Positions 10,275 through 18,369 of a DNA stretch of 43,014 bases are shown one piece after another. Location of the stretch: the NCBI GenBank assembly GCA_016929735.1, contig JAFGID010000301.1:1-43014 (forward strand), given 5' to 3'. A program made the position numbers and the translations under genes. A model generated the notes under the pieces. That model was not told where the DNA came from. It made no database searches and saw only the letters and a list, made by a program, of their open reading frames with translations. Source of the stretch: Ignavibacteriales bacterium (GTDB lineage: Bacteria; Bacteroidota; Ignavibacteria; Ignavibacteriales; Melioribacteraceae). Every line of letters starts with the position of its first letter. The first letter of the stretch is position 1.

Positions 10275-11210
10275 TTACATTTCTTTATGTTTTTTTTGAT
10301 TTTGAATACTCATTATTTTACTAGCTACTTTTTCACTATAAAGTTTTGCGCCTTTTGCATTTAAATGCATAGGATCTTTAAAATATTCATTATTTTCTAT
10401 AAATATTTTATCTGATCTATAATCGAAAACAGGAATATTGAATTTGTTTTGAATTTCATCAATAACTTCTTGCCAGGTTTTAATTTCATCTGTATAATGT
10501 TTATATTCAGGTGATACAAAAATATAAATTTCGATGTTTTTTATTTTACACAAACTTATAAAATCATAAATTGCCTTAATTTTTTTTTCATCTACTGTTG
10601 CATTTGTGGTTTTAGCTTTGTCTAAAGGTTCATTCCAAATACCTGATAATGGGATAAAACCATTAAAATGCTTGTTAAATGGCTTAATATTATTTCTCAG
10701 AATGTTGTAGATTAACGAATTAAATGGATAAATATTTGATATTAATTTAATTTTCTCATTTTTACTTCTTCGTAAGACTGCGCGATAAGCAACTTTCGAT
10801 TTATTTACAAATGGTAATAAAACGCCTAATTTTTCAGTATCCCATTGGGGGGGGGTTTGCTCAAAGTCTATATGCATTAAATCTAGGATTGCAACTTTAG
10901 GTGTATATCTCTCCAAGGTTGCTTCTAATATAGCTGCGTGATAGTAAATATTCTGTCCGCCATTCCCAACATTATAACAACTCATTTTCAGAGAATCAGT
11001 AAAAATTTGAGGTTGGTAATGATGCTGTGCTCTCGATGAGCCAAAGATTAGAATATCCTCATCGCTTAATAATACAGAATGAATCAATCTATCATTATTA
11101 CTGCTTTTTTTACTAAAGTATAGATTATCAAATAAGTTACCTATTATTATATCTAAACCGATAATAAAGCATAGAAAAAAAAATATGAATCTTAGTTCGT
11201 TAGTTTTCAT
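10275..11210 (-). CDS. SGNH/AlgJ-like membrane-anchored O-acyltransferase partner protein
   Basis: SGNH blocks ILIFGSSRAQHHY and DPMHLNAKGAKLY; N-terminal hydrophobic anchor; adjacent to MBOAT gene. Start placed at ATG 11210 (MKTNELRF) rather than track start 11252. Confidence 0.7.
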   Translation of the reverse strand: MKTNELRFIFFFLCFIIGLDIIIGNLFDNLYFSKKSSNNDRLIHSVLLSDEDILIFGSSRAQHHYQPQIFTDSLKMSCYNVGNGGQNIYYHAAILEATLERYTPKVAILDLMHIDFEQTPPQWDTEKLGVLLPFVNKSKVAYRAVLRRSKNEKIKLISNIYPFNSLIYNILRNNIKPFNKHFNGFIPLSGIWNEPLDKAKTTNATVDEKKIKAIYDFISLCKIKNIEIYIFVSPEYKHYTDEIKTWQEVIDEIQNKFNIPVFDYRSDKIFIENNEYFKDPMHLNAKGAKLYSEKVASKIMSIQNQKKHKEM

Positions 11211-11211
11211 A

Positions 11212-12615
11212 TCAAAATTGAAAATATATAAATTGACTACCATCAAAAACACCTATAGATAATATCACTATTACGAGTAAGGCATATTTAAATGATTCTA
11301 CAATGGGAGAATTGGTTTTGGAAAATTTTATCTGATACTCCTCATAAAACTCTTTAAATATAATCATCGTTATACCGAATATTCCATATACATATGTTCT
11401 TGCTTCACCAATATACAAAGTTCCTAGATTCGTAAAAATTTTATTGATAATAAGAAAAGCATCAGAAACAGTATTTGCTCTAAAGAATATCCAAATAAAA
11501 TTAACAAATAATAGATTAATAATAATGAATAATATTTTTGAAATCCCTATATATTTTTTTATGAATTTATCATAACTTAACACCTTTTGAATGGCATTTA
11601 ATATGCCATGCGATGTTCCCCAAATAACAAATGTCCAGTTTGCTCCATGCCATATACCGCTGATAATAAAAGTTATCATTAGATTAAAATAATTCCGAAG
11701 TTTACTTACTTTATTTCCTCCAAGAGGTATGTATAAATAATCTCTAAACCACGTTGAAAGTGAAATATGCCATCTATGCCAAAATTCACTTATGCTCATA
11801 GAAAAATAGGGCCTTTTAAAGTTAGTCATTAGATCAAATCCCATAATTCGAGCAGCTCCAATTGCAATATTGGAATACCCGGCAAAATCACAATAAATCT
11901 GGAAAGAGAAAAATATTGTTGCAACCAATAAAGTTGTCCCGTTATGAGCTTCAACATTATTATAAACAGCGTTAACAAATAAAGCCAGCCTATCGGCGAC
12001 AACTACTTTCATAAAATATCCCCAAATCATCTGTTTAAGTCCATTTTCAAGTCGTTCAACCGAAAAATCATGTTTCTGATAAAATTGCTGTAATAAATTT
12101 TTAGCCCGTTCAATTGGCCCAGCTACCAATTGTGGAAAAAATGACACAAATAAAGCATAAATCCCGAAATGTTTCTCTGCTTTTAAATCACCACGATAAA
12201 CATCTATAGTATAACCTACAGCCTGAAAAGTATAAAACGAAATACCTACAGGTAAAAGAACATCTAAATTATCAATGTTCCAACGTATCTTAAAATTATC
12301 CAACACGTTAAAAATAGTTATGTTAATGAAATTGAAATACTTAAAGATGATTAAAATACCAAAATTTATTATCAGACTTATTGTCAAATAAATCTTCTTC
12401 TTGTTTTTATTCATTGCCCTAGCTACTAAAATACTGCATAACCAAGTTATTATTGTTGATGTTAATATCAGAACCGCGTAAGCAGGCTTCCAGTTCATAT
12501 AGAAATAATAGCTGGCAATTAAGAGGAAAAACCATCTAACCTTATGTGGAATTAAGAAATAAAATAACACAACAAGCGGGAAAAAAATCAGGAAGATAAA
12601 AGAATTAAACAGCAT
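11212..12615 (-). CDS. MBOAT family O-acyltransferase (AlgI-like)
   Basis: Polytopic; SISEFWHRWHISLSTWFRDYLYIPLGGNK and FIISGIWHGANWTFVIWG motifs. Confidence 0.95.
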   Translation of the reverse strand: MLFNSFIFLIFFPLVVLFYFLIPHKVRWFFLLIASYYFYMNWKPAYAVLILTSTIITWLCSILVARAMNKNKKKIYLTISLIINFGILIIFKYFNFINITIFNVLDNFKIRWNIDNLDVLLPVGISFYTFQAVGYTIDVYRGDLKAEKHFGIYALFVSFFPQLVAGPIERAKNLLQQFYQKHDFSVERLENGLKQMIWGYFMKVVVADRLALFVNAVYNNVEAHNGTTLLVATIFFSFQIYCDFAGYSNIAIGAARIMGFDLMTNFKRPYFSMSISEFWHRWHISLSTWFRDYLYIPLGGNKVSKLRNYFNLMITFIISGIWHGANWTFVIWGTSHGILNAIQKVLSYDKFIKKYIGISKILFIIINLLFVNFIWIFFRANTVSDAFLIINKIFTNLGTLYIGEARTYVYGIFGITMIIFKEFYEEYQIKFSKTNSPIVESFKYALLVIVILSIGVFDGSQFIYFQF

Positions 12616-12663
12616 ATTATTACCTGAATAGAGTAAATAGAAATTTTTTTTTTATCAACTTTA

Positions 12664-13827
12664 TTATATTTTAATTCCCCACCAATCATTACTTAATTTT
12701 GCAGTACCAATTATCAATTTTAAAACCCGCCAGGAAGTGTTTTCAACATTGTAATTGTCTGGTAAAGCGTGATGAGTAAAGCGTGATGAGTGAAGAGTGA
12801 GGCGTGATGAGTGTTCGTCGATGGCGACTTTGATAGAATCCAAAACTATCTCAGGATCAAACCCCGTTAGAATTATTGTACCTGCATCAATTGCTTCCGG
12901 ACGTTCCATTGAAATTCGTAGAGTTACTGCAGGAAAATTCAACATCGATGATTCTTCGCTGATTGTGCCGCTATCTGATAAAGCACACTTTGCATTAAGT
13001 TGGAGAAAGTTGTAATCGTGAAAACCGAATGGTTTGAGGAAGCGTAATGCGTGATGAGTGAAGAGTGAAGAGTCAAGAGATTCAAGTCGTTTGCGAGTAC
13101 GAGGGTGAGTGGAGATTATAACCGGAAGTTGGTATTCTTCGGCCAGTCGATTCAGGATTTCAATTATCTTTTTTAAGTTTTCAGGATTATCAACATTTTC
13201 TTCTCTATGAACAGAAACAATAAAATACTTCCCTTTTTCAAGTTCAAGTTCTTCCAGTATTTTTGATTTCATGATTTTATCTTTATAAAAGTTAAGAACT
13301 TCAAACATAGGCGAACCGGTTAGATATATTCTTCTATGCGACAAACCTTCTGAAAGTAGATGACGGCGAGAATTTTCGGTATAAACAAGATTGAAATCAG
13401 CGGTATGATCAATAATTCTACGATTAATCTCTTCAGGTACATTCATATCAAAACTTCTATTCCCTGCTTCCATGTGAAAAATGGGGATTTTCATGCGTTT
13501 CGCCATTATAGCAGCTATCGAGGCATTAGTATCTCCAAGAATCAAACAAGCATCCGGCTTTTCCTTGAAGAATATCTCTTCAACCTTGATCAAAGTCTCA
13601 CCTAAAACATGACCTAAAGAACTGGTATCTACTCCCATATAATAATCTGGTTTACGGAGTTCCAAATCTTTGTAAAATATTTCGTTCAGCTCGTAATCAT
13701 AGTTCTGCCCAGTATGGACGGTGATGTGATTGGTATATTTATCTAATAAAGGCATGACGCGGGAGAGACGGATAATCTCGGGGCGAGTGCCGACGATTGT
13801 TACAATTTTTAAGCTTGATTTTTTCAT
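12664..13827 (-). CDS. wbjD: UDP-N-acetylglucosamine 2-epimerase family, WbjD/FnlC-like
   Basis: KIVTIVGTRPEIIRLSRVMPLL, THTGQNYDYELNEIFY, GDTNASIAAI, MEAGNRSFDMNVPEEINRRIIDH; third gene of a wbjBCD order. Start set to ATG 13827 (track 13854). Confidence 0.85.
   Translation of the reverse strand: MKKSSLKIVTIVGTRPEIIRLSRVMPLLDKYTNHITVHTGQNYDYELNEIFYKDLELRKPDYYMGVDTSSLGHVLGETLIKVEEIFFKEKPDACLILGDTNASIAAIMAKRMKIPIFHMEAGNRSFDMNVPEEINRRIIDHTADFNLVYTENSRRHLLSEGLSHRRIYLTGSPMFEVLNFYKDKIMKSKILEELELEKGKYFIVSVHREENVDNPENLKKIIEILNRLAEEYQLPVIISTHPRTRKRLESLDSSLFTHHALRFLKPFGFHDYNFLQLNAKCALSDSGTISEESSMLNFPAVTLRISMERPEAIDAGTIILTGFDPEIVLDSIKVAIDEHSSRLTLHSSRFTHHALPDNYNVENTSWRVLKLIIGTAKLSNDWWGIKI
12762..12819. 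repeat. Second copy of the repeat inside wbjD (near C-terminus)
   Basis: gtaaagcgtgatgagtaaagcgtgatgagtgaagagtgaggcgtgatgagtgttcgtc, encoding EHSSRLTLHSSRFTHHALP in frame. Confidence 0.75.
13041..13080. repeat. Copy of GTGATGAGTGAAGAGT-type repeat inside wbjD
   Basis: agcgtaatgcgtgatgagtgaagagtgaagagtcaagaga, encoding SLDSSLFTHHALR in frame. Confidence 0.75.
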
Positions 13828-13840
13828 ATTTAGTTCCTTG

Positions 13841-13870
13841 TCCGCAGATAACACGGATTTTCACGGATTA
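13841..13870 (+). repeat. Left member of inverted repeat pair flanking the GxxExxY gene
   Basis: tccgcagataacacggattttcacggatta; matches the reverse complement of 14284-14313 (tccacggattacgcagattatcgcggatag) with mostly A/G differences. Confidence 0.75.
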
Positions 13871-14284
13871 TTTCATTTTAATATTTTTAATGTATTTAGT
13901 TAATATCATTCTTTTATGTTCTAACTTCTGTGTTCCGAAATTTATTAGTAAGCCCAATTCAAAACCTGTTGCTTTTAAGTAATTTAGTAATTGTGCTTCA
14001 TGATCTGAAGTTAATTTTGATAGTGCCTTTAGCTCGACGATTATCTTATCAAAACAAATAAAATCAGCTTTATATTCCTTAGTTAGAGTTTTCCCTTTGT
14101 AACTGATTTCCAAGAGTTTTTCACGTTCAAATGGTAATCCCTGCTCAACAAACTCCAGCTCGAGAGCTTCCTGATAAACTGGTTCCAAAAATCCACAGCC
14201 AAGTTCTTTATGTACTTCAATACAAGCTCCGATTATTTTATAAGTTTCTTTTTCATGAAGTAAATCAGCCATTACACTTTCCAC
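13868..14284 (-). CDS. GxxExxY family protein (PD-(D/E)XK_3-like)
   Basis: [63 protein letters not shown]. Track start is GTG 14284; inner ATG at 14272 ([25 protein letters not shown]) is also plausible. Confidence 0.9.
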   Translation of the reverse strand: MESVMADLLHEKETYKIIGACIEVHKELGCGFLEPVYQEALELEFVEQGLPFEREKLLEISYKGKTLTKEYKADFICFDKIIVELKALSKLTSDHEAQLLNYLKATGFELGLLINFGTQKLEHKRMILTKYIKNIKMK

Positions 14285-14313
14285 TATCCGCGATAATCTG
14301 CGTAATCCGTGGA
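14284..14313 (-). repeat. Right member of inverted repeat pair flanking the GxxExxY gene
   Basis: ctatccgcgataatctgcgtaatccgtgga, inverted relative to 13841-13870; ends directly at the wbjC stop codon (14314-14316). Confidence 0.75.
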
Positions 14314-15465
14314 CTATACCTTTTCATAATAAGTATCGGGATCTTCTGGGTCAAAGAATTCATTTATCCAAAACAAAGTGATCAATTCTTCTTCGCCAAT
14401 ATTGGTGATATTATGCGTGTACCAGATCGGCATATCCACATACCCGGGCTCTCTGCCATCTATCTCATAATTGATTATCTCTTCTGTTCCAATCTTTCTG
14501 AGTTGAATACGCGCTTTGCCTTTGATTACTGCAAATCTCTCTATTTTCCTGATATGAAAATGATCACCTCTTGTTATTCCCGGTTTTGTCGTGGAAAAAG
14601 AAAACTGACCCTGTCCAAAAGATTTTACTGTTTCAACAAACGAGCCTCTATCATCGGTATGCAATTTGAATTCTCGAGGAAAATAAGCAGCCGGAATATA
14701 CGAGCGGAAAGTATTGAAGAGACAAAGATCAAAATAATCATCAAGATTAGGAAATGTTCCGGCTTCCATGTAATGTTGTTTGTACTGATTTAATTTGGTT
14801 AATACATCTGACACTTTTTTCGCTGCTATCGGCGGCACAAGATATTCATCACAAGATTTACCTTTTCTTATCAATTCAAAAATCAACTTTACCAAATCCA
14901 ATACATAAATCAGTTCAATTTCTGCATCAATTTGGATTTCCGGTTTTTCATCATGGGCTAAGCGATGAGAAAAAGTGGCAATAAATGAATTATAATAAGG
15001 ATTGCCAAAAGGGCCAAAGACATTGGGTATCACTAAGCCGGTAAATTCAGCTCCTCTCTTCTTTGACCATTCGATCAACAGCTCTCGGCCTTTTCTTTTT
15101 GATTTGCCATATAAATTGTCTTTGTTTTCCTGTGTACTCGAAGAAATAAATACATGTGGTGTTGAATTTGTCCTCTCTAAAGCAGTTATCAATTTTTCAA
15201 CTAATTCCACATTTGTCTGATAAATAACTTCCGGATCATTATGCCGATTCATTGCTGCCAAATGAACTATAACATCACATTGAGTAACAAATTTATCTAT
15301 TTTTTCTTCATTCTGGAAAAACTCATCCTTGAATTCTATTCGTTCTACATTTTTTTGTAATCCCAGATAGTTATATAAATGAGTGCCGATAAAGCCTGAT
15401 TGACCTGTAATACCAATGCGTAAAGAGTGATGCGTAAAGCGTGATGAGTTATTTTGTTTTGGCAT
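14314..15465 (-). CDS. wbjC: WbjC/FnlB-like NAD-dependent epimerase/reductase with C-terminal cupin domain
   Basis: [20 protein letters not shown]-term, C-terminal [36 protein letters not shown] cupin; between wbjB and wbjD homologs. Confidence 0.85.
   Translation of the reverse strand: MPKQNNSSRFTHHSLRIGITGQSGFIGTHLYNYLGLQKNVERIEFKDEFFQNEEKIDKFVTQCDVIVHLAAMNRHNDPEVIYQTNVELVEKLITALERTNSTPHVFISSSTQENKDNLYGKSKRKGRELLIEWSKKRGAEFTGLVIPNVFGPFGNPYYNSFIATFSHRLAHDEKPEIQIDAEIELIYVLDLVKLIFELIRKGKSCDEYLVPPIAAKKVSDVLTKLNQYKQHYMEAGTFPNLDDYFDLCLFNTFRSYIPAAYFPREFKLHTDDRGSFVETVKSFGQGQFSFSTTKPGITRGDHFHIRKIERFAVIKGKARIQLRKIGTEEIINYEIDGREPGYVDMPIWYTHNITNIGEEELITLFWINEFFDPEDPDTYYEKV
15419..15450. repeat. Copy of the repeat at the 5' end of wbjC
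   Basis: cgtaaagagtgatgcgtaaagcgtgatgagtt, encoding [11 protein letters not shown] before the Rossmann start RIGITGQSG. Confidence 0.75.
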
Positions 15466-15811
15466 AGATATACTTCCTTAAGCCTAAAATCATTTTTCGA
15501 ATATTTGTTACATCAATTTCCAATTTATCGTAATCTTCAGTCTTGATAAATCCTAACTCTAGACTTATTAAAAGTTGGGTGTCAAGCTCAGAAAGAGAAC
15601 CAAGAGCAATCGATAGAAATTGTTTAAACTCTTTATCAGATGCTCTAGCTGCACCCTCTGCTATATTTGAAGGAATTGATACTGAAGCTCTTCATATTTG
15701 ACCAGTGATTCCAAAAATTTCACTTTTTGGAAAATTATCTGTAAGTTTATATACTTTTACAACTAAATCAATAGCCTTTTTCCATACATCTAAATCTTTA
15801 TGTGTTTTCAT
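15449..15811 (-). pseudogene. Four-helix-bundle protein (S23/IVP family) with in-frame TGA
   Basis: Reads [119 protein letters not shown]; internal TGA at 15692-15694. Confidence 0.85.
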
Positions 15812-15828
15812 TTTTCCTTATTAAGAAT

Positions 15829-15991
15829 AACGCGTTATGAGTGATGTGTGATGTGTGATGGGCTTAACATAAGGCGTGATGCGTTATGAAAAAAGATGTG
15901 CATTCTTCATCTATGCACTATTTACTCTTCGCTTATTTCTCTTTACTCGTCACTCGTTACTCTTCACACTTCACTCTTTACTCATCACCTC
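15829..15991. repeat. Degenerate GTGATGAGTGAAGAGT / ACTCTTCACTCATCAC simple-repeat block, both orientations
   Basis: gcgttatgagtgatgtgtgatgtgtgatggg... on the left half and ...tttactcgtcactcgttactcttcacacttcactctttactcatcac on the right half; extends into the wbjB 3' end. Confidence 0.8.
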
Positions 15992-16987
15992 TTCTCTTAT
16001 AAAATCCAATTTAAGCAGCAACCTCTTCGTTCCTTCCACATCCAATCGTGTCGTATTATGTGAAGTATATTCTTCAACTCTGGAGATTTTGTCATCGCCC
16101 TCTTCAAAATATACATTATAATTCAAGTCTCGATGATCCGCCGGGATGCGGTAATAATCCCCCAAATCTTCAGCTTTAACCATTTCCTCTCGGTTTACTA
16201 ATGATTCAAAAAGTTTTTCTCCGTGTCTTGTGCCAATGATCTTAATCTCGTTATCTGCATTGTAGAGTTCCTTTAATGCTTTTGCCAGATCTGCAATCGT
16301 AGAGGCCGGAGCTTTCTGGATAAATCTATCACCTTGTTTACCATGCTCAAAAGCAAATAAAACCAGATCAACAGCATCTTCGAGAGTCATCATAAAGCGG
16401 GTCATATTGGGATCTGTTATTGTAATGGGAATACCTTTCTTGATCTGCTCAACGAATAATGGGATCACCGAACCACGGGATGCCATTACATTACCATAGC
16501 GGGTTCCGCAAAAAACAGTTCCATTTTCGGCAACTTCTCTGGCTTTTGCCACCATCACCAATTCCATCATGGCTTTACTCATACCCATGGCATTGATTGG
16601 GTACACTGCTTTATCTGTACTTAGAATAATTACCTTTTTTACATTATTCCGAATTGCCGATTCCATAACATTATTAGAACCAAGAATATTGGTTTTTACT
16701 GCCTGAATAGGAAAGAATTCACAAGTCGGAACTTGTTTGAGAGCGGCAGCGTGAAAAACATAATCAACGCCTTTCATCACTGAATCTACACTTTCTTTAT
16801 CACGAACATCACCAATATAAAACTTGATTTTAGGATTATTATACTTTTTCCGCATATCGTCTTGTTTTTTTTCATCCCGGCTGAATATACGAATTTCTTT
16901 TAAATCTGTGTGTAGAAATCTTTTTAAAGCAGCATTTCCAAAGGAGCCGGTGCCACCGGTGATTAATAGGGTTTTGTTGTTGAACAT
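15971..16987 (-). CDS. wbjB: UDP-GlcNAc 4,6-dehydratase/5-epimerase, WbjB/FnlA/CapD-like
   Basis: TLLITGGTGSFGNAALKRFL, IFSRDEKKQDDMR, FHAAALKQVPTCEFFPIQAVKTNILG, ILSTDKAVYPINAMGMSKAMMELV. Confidence 0.9.
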   Translation of the reverse strand: MFNNKTLLITGGTGSFGNAALKRFLHTDLKEIRIFSRDEKKQDDMRKKYNNPKIKFYIGDVRDKESVDSVMKGVDYVFHAAALKQVPTCEFFPIQAVKTNILGSNNVMESAIRNNVKKVIILSTDKAVYPINAMGMSKAMMELVMVAKAREVAENGTVFCGTRYGNVMASRGSVIPLFVEQIKKGIPITITDPNMTRFMMTLEDAVDLVLFAFEHGKQGDRFIQKAPASTIADLAKALKELYNADNEIKIIGTRHGEKLFESLVNREEMVKAEDLGDYYRIPADHRDLNYNVYFEEGDDKISRVEEYTSHNTTRLDVEGTKRLLLKLDFIREEVMSKE

Positions 16988-16995
16988 GTTACTCC

Positions 16996-17085
16996 TTATT
17001 TAAATCCATATTGATAATCCGGATTTTCTTTCATGTTTTTTTCACTTTCGGGATAATTATCTACAAACAAGACAACATGGTTGTT
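16996..17085 (-). pseudogene. 3' remnant of a DUF354-family gene
   Basis: Open frame NNHVVLFVDNYPESEKNMKENPDYQYGFK* aligns with WFIENYPESVKIIKANPDYQYNF at the end of the gene at 3-1034; ends next to the wbjB ribosome-binding site and starts next to the polymerase stop codon (17086-17088). Confidence 0.85.
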
Positions 17086-18369
17086 TCATTTATCTTTATT
17101 GAAATTTCCTTTAACACTTCTGTTTTTGAAATTATTTCTTTTATCTAAATTTGTAAAAAACCATCCTGAAAACAAAAAAGCCATCACTGGAGCAGATGTA
17201 ATAGGAATACTCTGCCCAAAAAACACTGCTAATAAAGCTAAATAATTACTTATGGTTAAGATTTTGTTTCTTCTACTGAAATATGATGTTGATTTATAAA
17301 TCCATAAAAACCAAAAAAAGAATCCTACTATTCCGATCCGTGAGCCAATTGAACCGAAACCATAACCTGAAGCAAATTCACTGTATAAGTCCGTTATCTT
17401 TGTGTCGTATAAAAGACCTATCCCTGTAAACGGGAAACTTTTCAGCACATTTAAACTTTTCCTAAACCCGAAGAATCGACCACTCGTCCCTTCGTAAAGG
17501 TCTTTATCTAATTGATCTTCTAATTGAACAGATATTTTATTCTGCAGAAAGTCAAAATTTACAAAAGAATAAATTATCATGAATGAAAAAAGTATTATAA
17601 TAAAAAGTTTTTTTATATTTAGTTTATTTTTAAAATATTTTCCCAATAAAACCAAATATATACCTACATAAGTTGCTGTTGAAAAAGTGGATAACATTGT
17701 AATTAATAAAATTGATGATTTTAATCTCCAACGTGATTCAAAATATTGATTCAACACAAAGGCCAACATTAAATATGTACCCCACGATCCGGGTTCAGAG
17801 AAAGCCCCTGCATTTCTTATTACTCCCATAAATAAGCTATTCCCGCCCATGCGTGTAGATATAAATATCATATGATCTTTCGTTGAAGGATCAAGACCAA
17901 ATCTGGCGATTATACTTCTGTAAAAGGTTATAACTGATGGAAAAATTACTGCCAAGCTCCATAATATCAGGGATATTGCAGCTAATCCTACCATTAAATC
18001 AATATAATATTTAAAAAACCTTTTTTTAAAAATATTGAGTAAAATATATCCCAATATTATATCAGTAAATATTAATCGTACGAATTTTAATGGGTTTCCG
18101 GCTTGAAATAAAGCCAATTGCCCAATGTATATTACAAGCAAGTATAATATGGTAAATACATAATTTTTATAATACTTAATTATTGCCTTTTGCCATGCAA
18201 AGAGATACAACAGCACACTTAATGCAAAGATATAATAAGTATTCATATTTAGATAATAAAAAAAAGGTACACCTTGAACAGCAGTAGCTAAATATATCAG
18301 TGAAACAATAAAAATATTCGTTTTAAAATTCCCACTATCGTTGTTAGAAATATAATTTATTTTGCCCAT
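17086..18369 (-). CDS. O-antigen ligase/polymerase-like (Wzy-type) membrane protein
   Basis: Multi-TM; large loop with RNAGAFSEPGSWGTYL and GTSGRFFGFRKSLNVLKSFPFTGIG, typical Wzy/WaaL-like pattern. Confidence 0.7.
   Translation of the reverse strand: MGKINYISNNDSGNFKTNIFIVSLIYLATAVQGVPFFYYLNMNTYYIFALSVLLYLFAWQKAIIKYYKNYVFTILYLLVIYIGQLALFQAGNPLKFVRLIFTDIILGYILLNIFKKRFFKYYIDLMVGLAAISLILWSLAVIFPSVITFYRSIIARFGLDPSTKDHMIFISTRMGGNSLFMGVIRNAGAFSEPGSWGTYLMLAFVLNQYFESRWRLKSSILLITMLSTFSTATYVGIYLVLLGKYFKNKLNIKKLFIIILFSFMIIYSFVNFDFLQNKISVQLEDQLDKDLYEGTSGRFFGFRKSLNVLKSFPFTGIGLLYDTKITDLYSEFASGYGFGSIGSRIGIVGFFFWFLWIYKSTSYFSRRNKILTISNYLALLAVFFGQSIPITSAPVMAFLFSGWFFTNLDKRNNFKNRSVKGNFNKDK

Noticed and set aside
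15449-15811. In-frame TGA as recoded sense codon (alternative genetic code)
   Set aside because: TGA is used as a genuine stop elsewhere in the window (e.g. 17086-17088), so a nonsense mutation is the simpler explanation.
15829-15991. Possible CRISPR or iteron array
   Set aside because: Units are degenerate, 6-9 bp in period, lack constant repeats with unique spacers, and occur in both orientations.
15876-16121. Plus-strand 81-aa ORF rich in LFTLHSLLFT-type peptide
   Set aside because: Translation of the simple repeat plus antisense of wbjB; not a real protein.
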